Source of the DNA: CAZOEL01 sp964578835
Lineage (GTDB): Bacteria > Desulfobacterota > Syntrophobacteria > Syntrophobacterales > Syntrophobacteraceae
DNA: 43,161 bases
Reading direction: 5' to 3'
NCBI GenBank assembly: GCA_964578835.1
Contig: CAZOEL010000061.1
Location: 1-43,161 of the forward strand
The notes under the pieces are model-generated. The model saw only the letters and a list, made by a program, of their open reading frames with translations, searched no databases and had not been told where the DNA came from. This document shows positions 42,026 through 43,161 of the stretch, in pieces. Position 1 is the first letter of the stretch; each line of letters starts with the position of its first letter. A program made the position numbers and the translations under genes.

Positions 42026-43161
42026 ATGATCAGCGCATCGAACGTAGCTCTCTCTTACGGCAAGAGAGTCTTATTCAAAGACGTCAACATAAAGTTTACT
42101 CCGGGGAATTGCTATGGCCTCATCGGCGCCAACGGCTCCGGCAAATCGACCTTTCTCAAAATCCTTTCCGGCGAGATAGAGCCCGACAAGGGTGAAATCA
42201 TCGTAGGCGCCCGGAAACGCGTGGCGGTCCTCAGCCAGGACCAGTTTGCATTCGACGAGGAAACGGTTTTTAACACCGTCATCATGGGCCACAAGCGGCT
42301 CTACGAGCTCATGGCGGAGCGAGAGCGGATCTATTCAAAACACGATTTTTCCGAAGAAGATGGCATTCGCTCGGCAGAACTGGAGGGAGAGTTTGGCGAG
42401 CTGAACGGCTACGAAGCCGAGTCTGAAGCCTCAGTGCTTCTAAATGGTCTTGGCATACCGGAGGAGATGCGCTCCAAGAAAATGAAGGAACTGGAGGGCG
42501 GAGACAAGGTGCGGGTTCTTCTGGCCCAGGCCCTTTTCGGCAACCCGGATGTGCTGTTGCTCGATGAGCCTACCAACCACCTGGACCTAAAATCCATCAC
42601 ATGGCTTGAGGAGCACCTTATCCGATTTCCCAATACGATCATCGTCGTTTCCCACGACCGGCACTTCCTCAATCAGGTATGCACCCATATGGCGGATATC
42701 GACTTTGGCAAGATACAGCTTTACGTAGGGAATTACGACTTCTGGTATCAAGCGAGCCAGATGCATTTCAAGCAGAAGCGGGATGAGGCTCGTAAAATCA
42801 CCGATAGAGCCAACGAGCTCAAAGAATTCATCCAGCGTTTCAGCTCCAACGCTTCCAAGGCGAAGCAGGCCACTTCCCGCAAAAAGCTCCTTGAAAAGCT
42901 GACGCTCGATGATATGCCGATCTCTTCAAGGAAGTATCCGCACGTTGCGTTCAAGCCCGAGCGTCCCTGCGGCGACATCATTCTGGAGATCGAGGGCCTC
43001 TCCAAGTCCGTCGACGGGATTCCCGCATTGAACGACCTTACCCTTACTGTGCACAAGGGGGATAAGATTGCCTTTGTCGGCGGCAACAGCCTCGCCAAGA
43101 CGACCCTGTTCCAGATCCTGGCCGGGGAGATGAAGCCGGACAGCGGCAGTTTCCGCTGGGG
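42026..43161 (+). CDS. ABC-F ATPase (YbiT/Uup-like), cut by the window edge
   Basis: The first 378 residues of an ABC-F protein, open at the right end. The first ATPase domain has GLIGANGSGKSTFLKIL, the signature LEGGDKVRVLLAQAL and DVLLLDEPTNHLD, then the interdomain linker rich in Lys/Arg (MHFKQKRDEARKITDRANEL). The second domain begins with IAFVGGNSLAKTTLFQIL, whose Walker A has Ala in place of the usual Gly. ABC-F proteins act at the ribosome in translation or antibiotic protection and have no membrane part. The start is ATG 42026 with GGGAG upstream, and a strong terminator-like hairpin lies just before it. Confidence 0.9.
   Translation, partial: MISASNVALSYGKRVLFKDVNIKFTPGNCYGLIGANGSGKSTFLKILSGEIEPDKGEIIVGARKRVAVLSQDQFAFDEETVFNTVIMGHKRLYELMAERERIYSKHDFSEEDGIRSAELEGEFGELNGYEAESEASVLLNGLGIPEEMRSKKMKELEGGDKVRVLLAQALFGNPDVLLLDEPTNHLDLKSITWLEEHLIRFPNTIIVVSHDRHFLNQVCTHMADIDFGKIQLYVGNYDFWYQASQMHFKQKRDEARKITDRANELKEFIQRFSSNASKAKQATSRKKLLEKLTLDDMPISSRKYPHVAFKPERPCGDIILEIEGLSKSVDGIPALNDLTLTVHKGDKIAFVGGNSLAKTTLFQILAGEMKPDSGSFRW

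Overview
The window reads as a chromosome segment of an anaerobic Desulfobacterota (former Deltaproteobacteria), perhaps close to the Syntrophobacter-type lineages. The evidence is a PxxKW cysteine-rich protein, a CooC-type nickel-insertion ATPase, a candidate selenocysteine rhodanese, a sigma-54-type pilin promoter, FolE2, and a HrcA/CIRCE-controlled groESL. No rRNA, tRNA or CRISPR array was recognised, and genus-level placement is inference.

Region by region. 1-2.6 kb is nested mobile DNA: a 1.8-kb insertion sequence (500-2299, terminal inverted repeats, 9-bp target duplication, frameshifted transposase) sits inside another transposase gene and splits it. 2.7-5.7 kb has a membrane glycosyltransferase with TPRs downstream of a type IV pilin gene; the pilin has a strong -24/-12 promoter and its own terminator. 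6.7-10.8 kb is an AT-rich operon for glycan or glycolipid synthesis (GT2, GT4, methyltransferase, flippase-like protein). 11.0-11.9 kb holds two toxin-antitoxin modules apparently collapsed into one by a deletion. 12.2-24.4 kb is conserved core: pilP, ileS/lspA separated by mobile palindromes, groES-groEL under CIRCE, and pilB-pilC-pilS. 24.6-28.3 kb has PxxKW, fabH, a tRNA-methyltransferase-like gene and a DUF1015 gene. 28.6-32.0 kb holds a C39-like exported peptidase, the rhodanese, a tiny membrane protein, a transglutaminase-like protein and a coiled-coil membrane protein. 32.3-36.9 kb has a NUDIX hydrolase, a divergent GreA-like factor, an APH/P-loop kinase fusion, folE2 and cooC. 37.2-40.7 kb is a five-gene operon (DUF4178, lipoprotein, DUF350, YbjN-like, PspA) that looks like an envelope-stress module. 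41.1-43.2 kb has a zinc-ribbon thioredoxin, a broken VOC gene, a terminator and the start of an ABC-F ATPase.

Two themes connect the genes. Type IV pilus parts are spread over five places (pilA, pilP, pilB, pilC, pilS), and the pilA promoter is of the class that PilS/PilR controls elsewhere. The TPR glycosyltransferase after pilA, with the sugar-lipid operon next to it, suggests a glycosylated pilin. The two most unusual items are the rhodanese gene, whose in-frame UGA falls on the catalytic cysteine position with a SECIS-like hairpin behind it, and the PspA/DUF350 operon.
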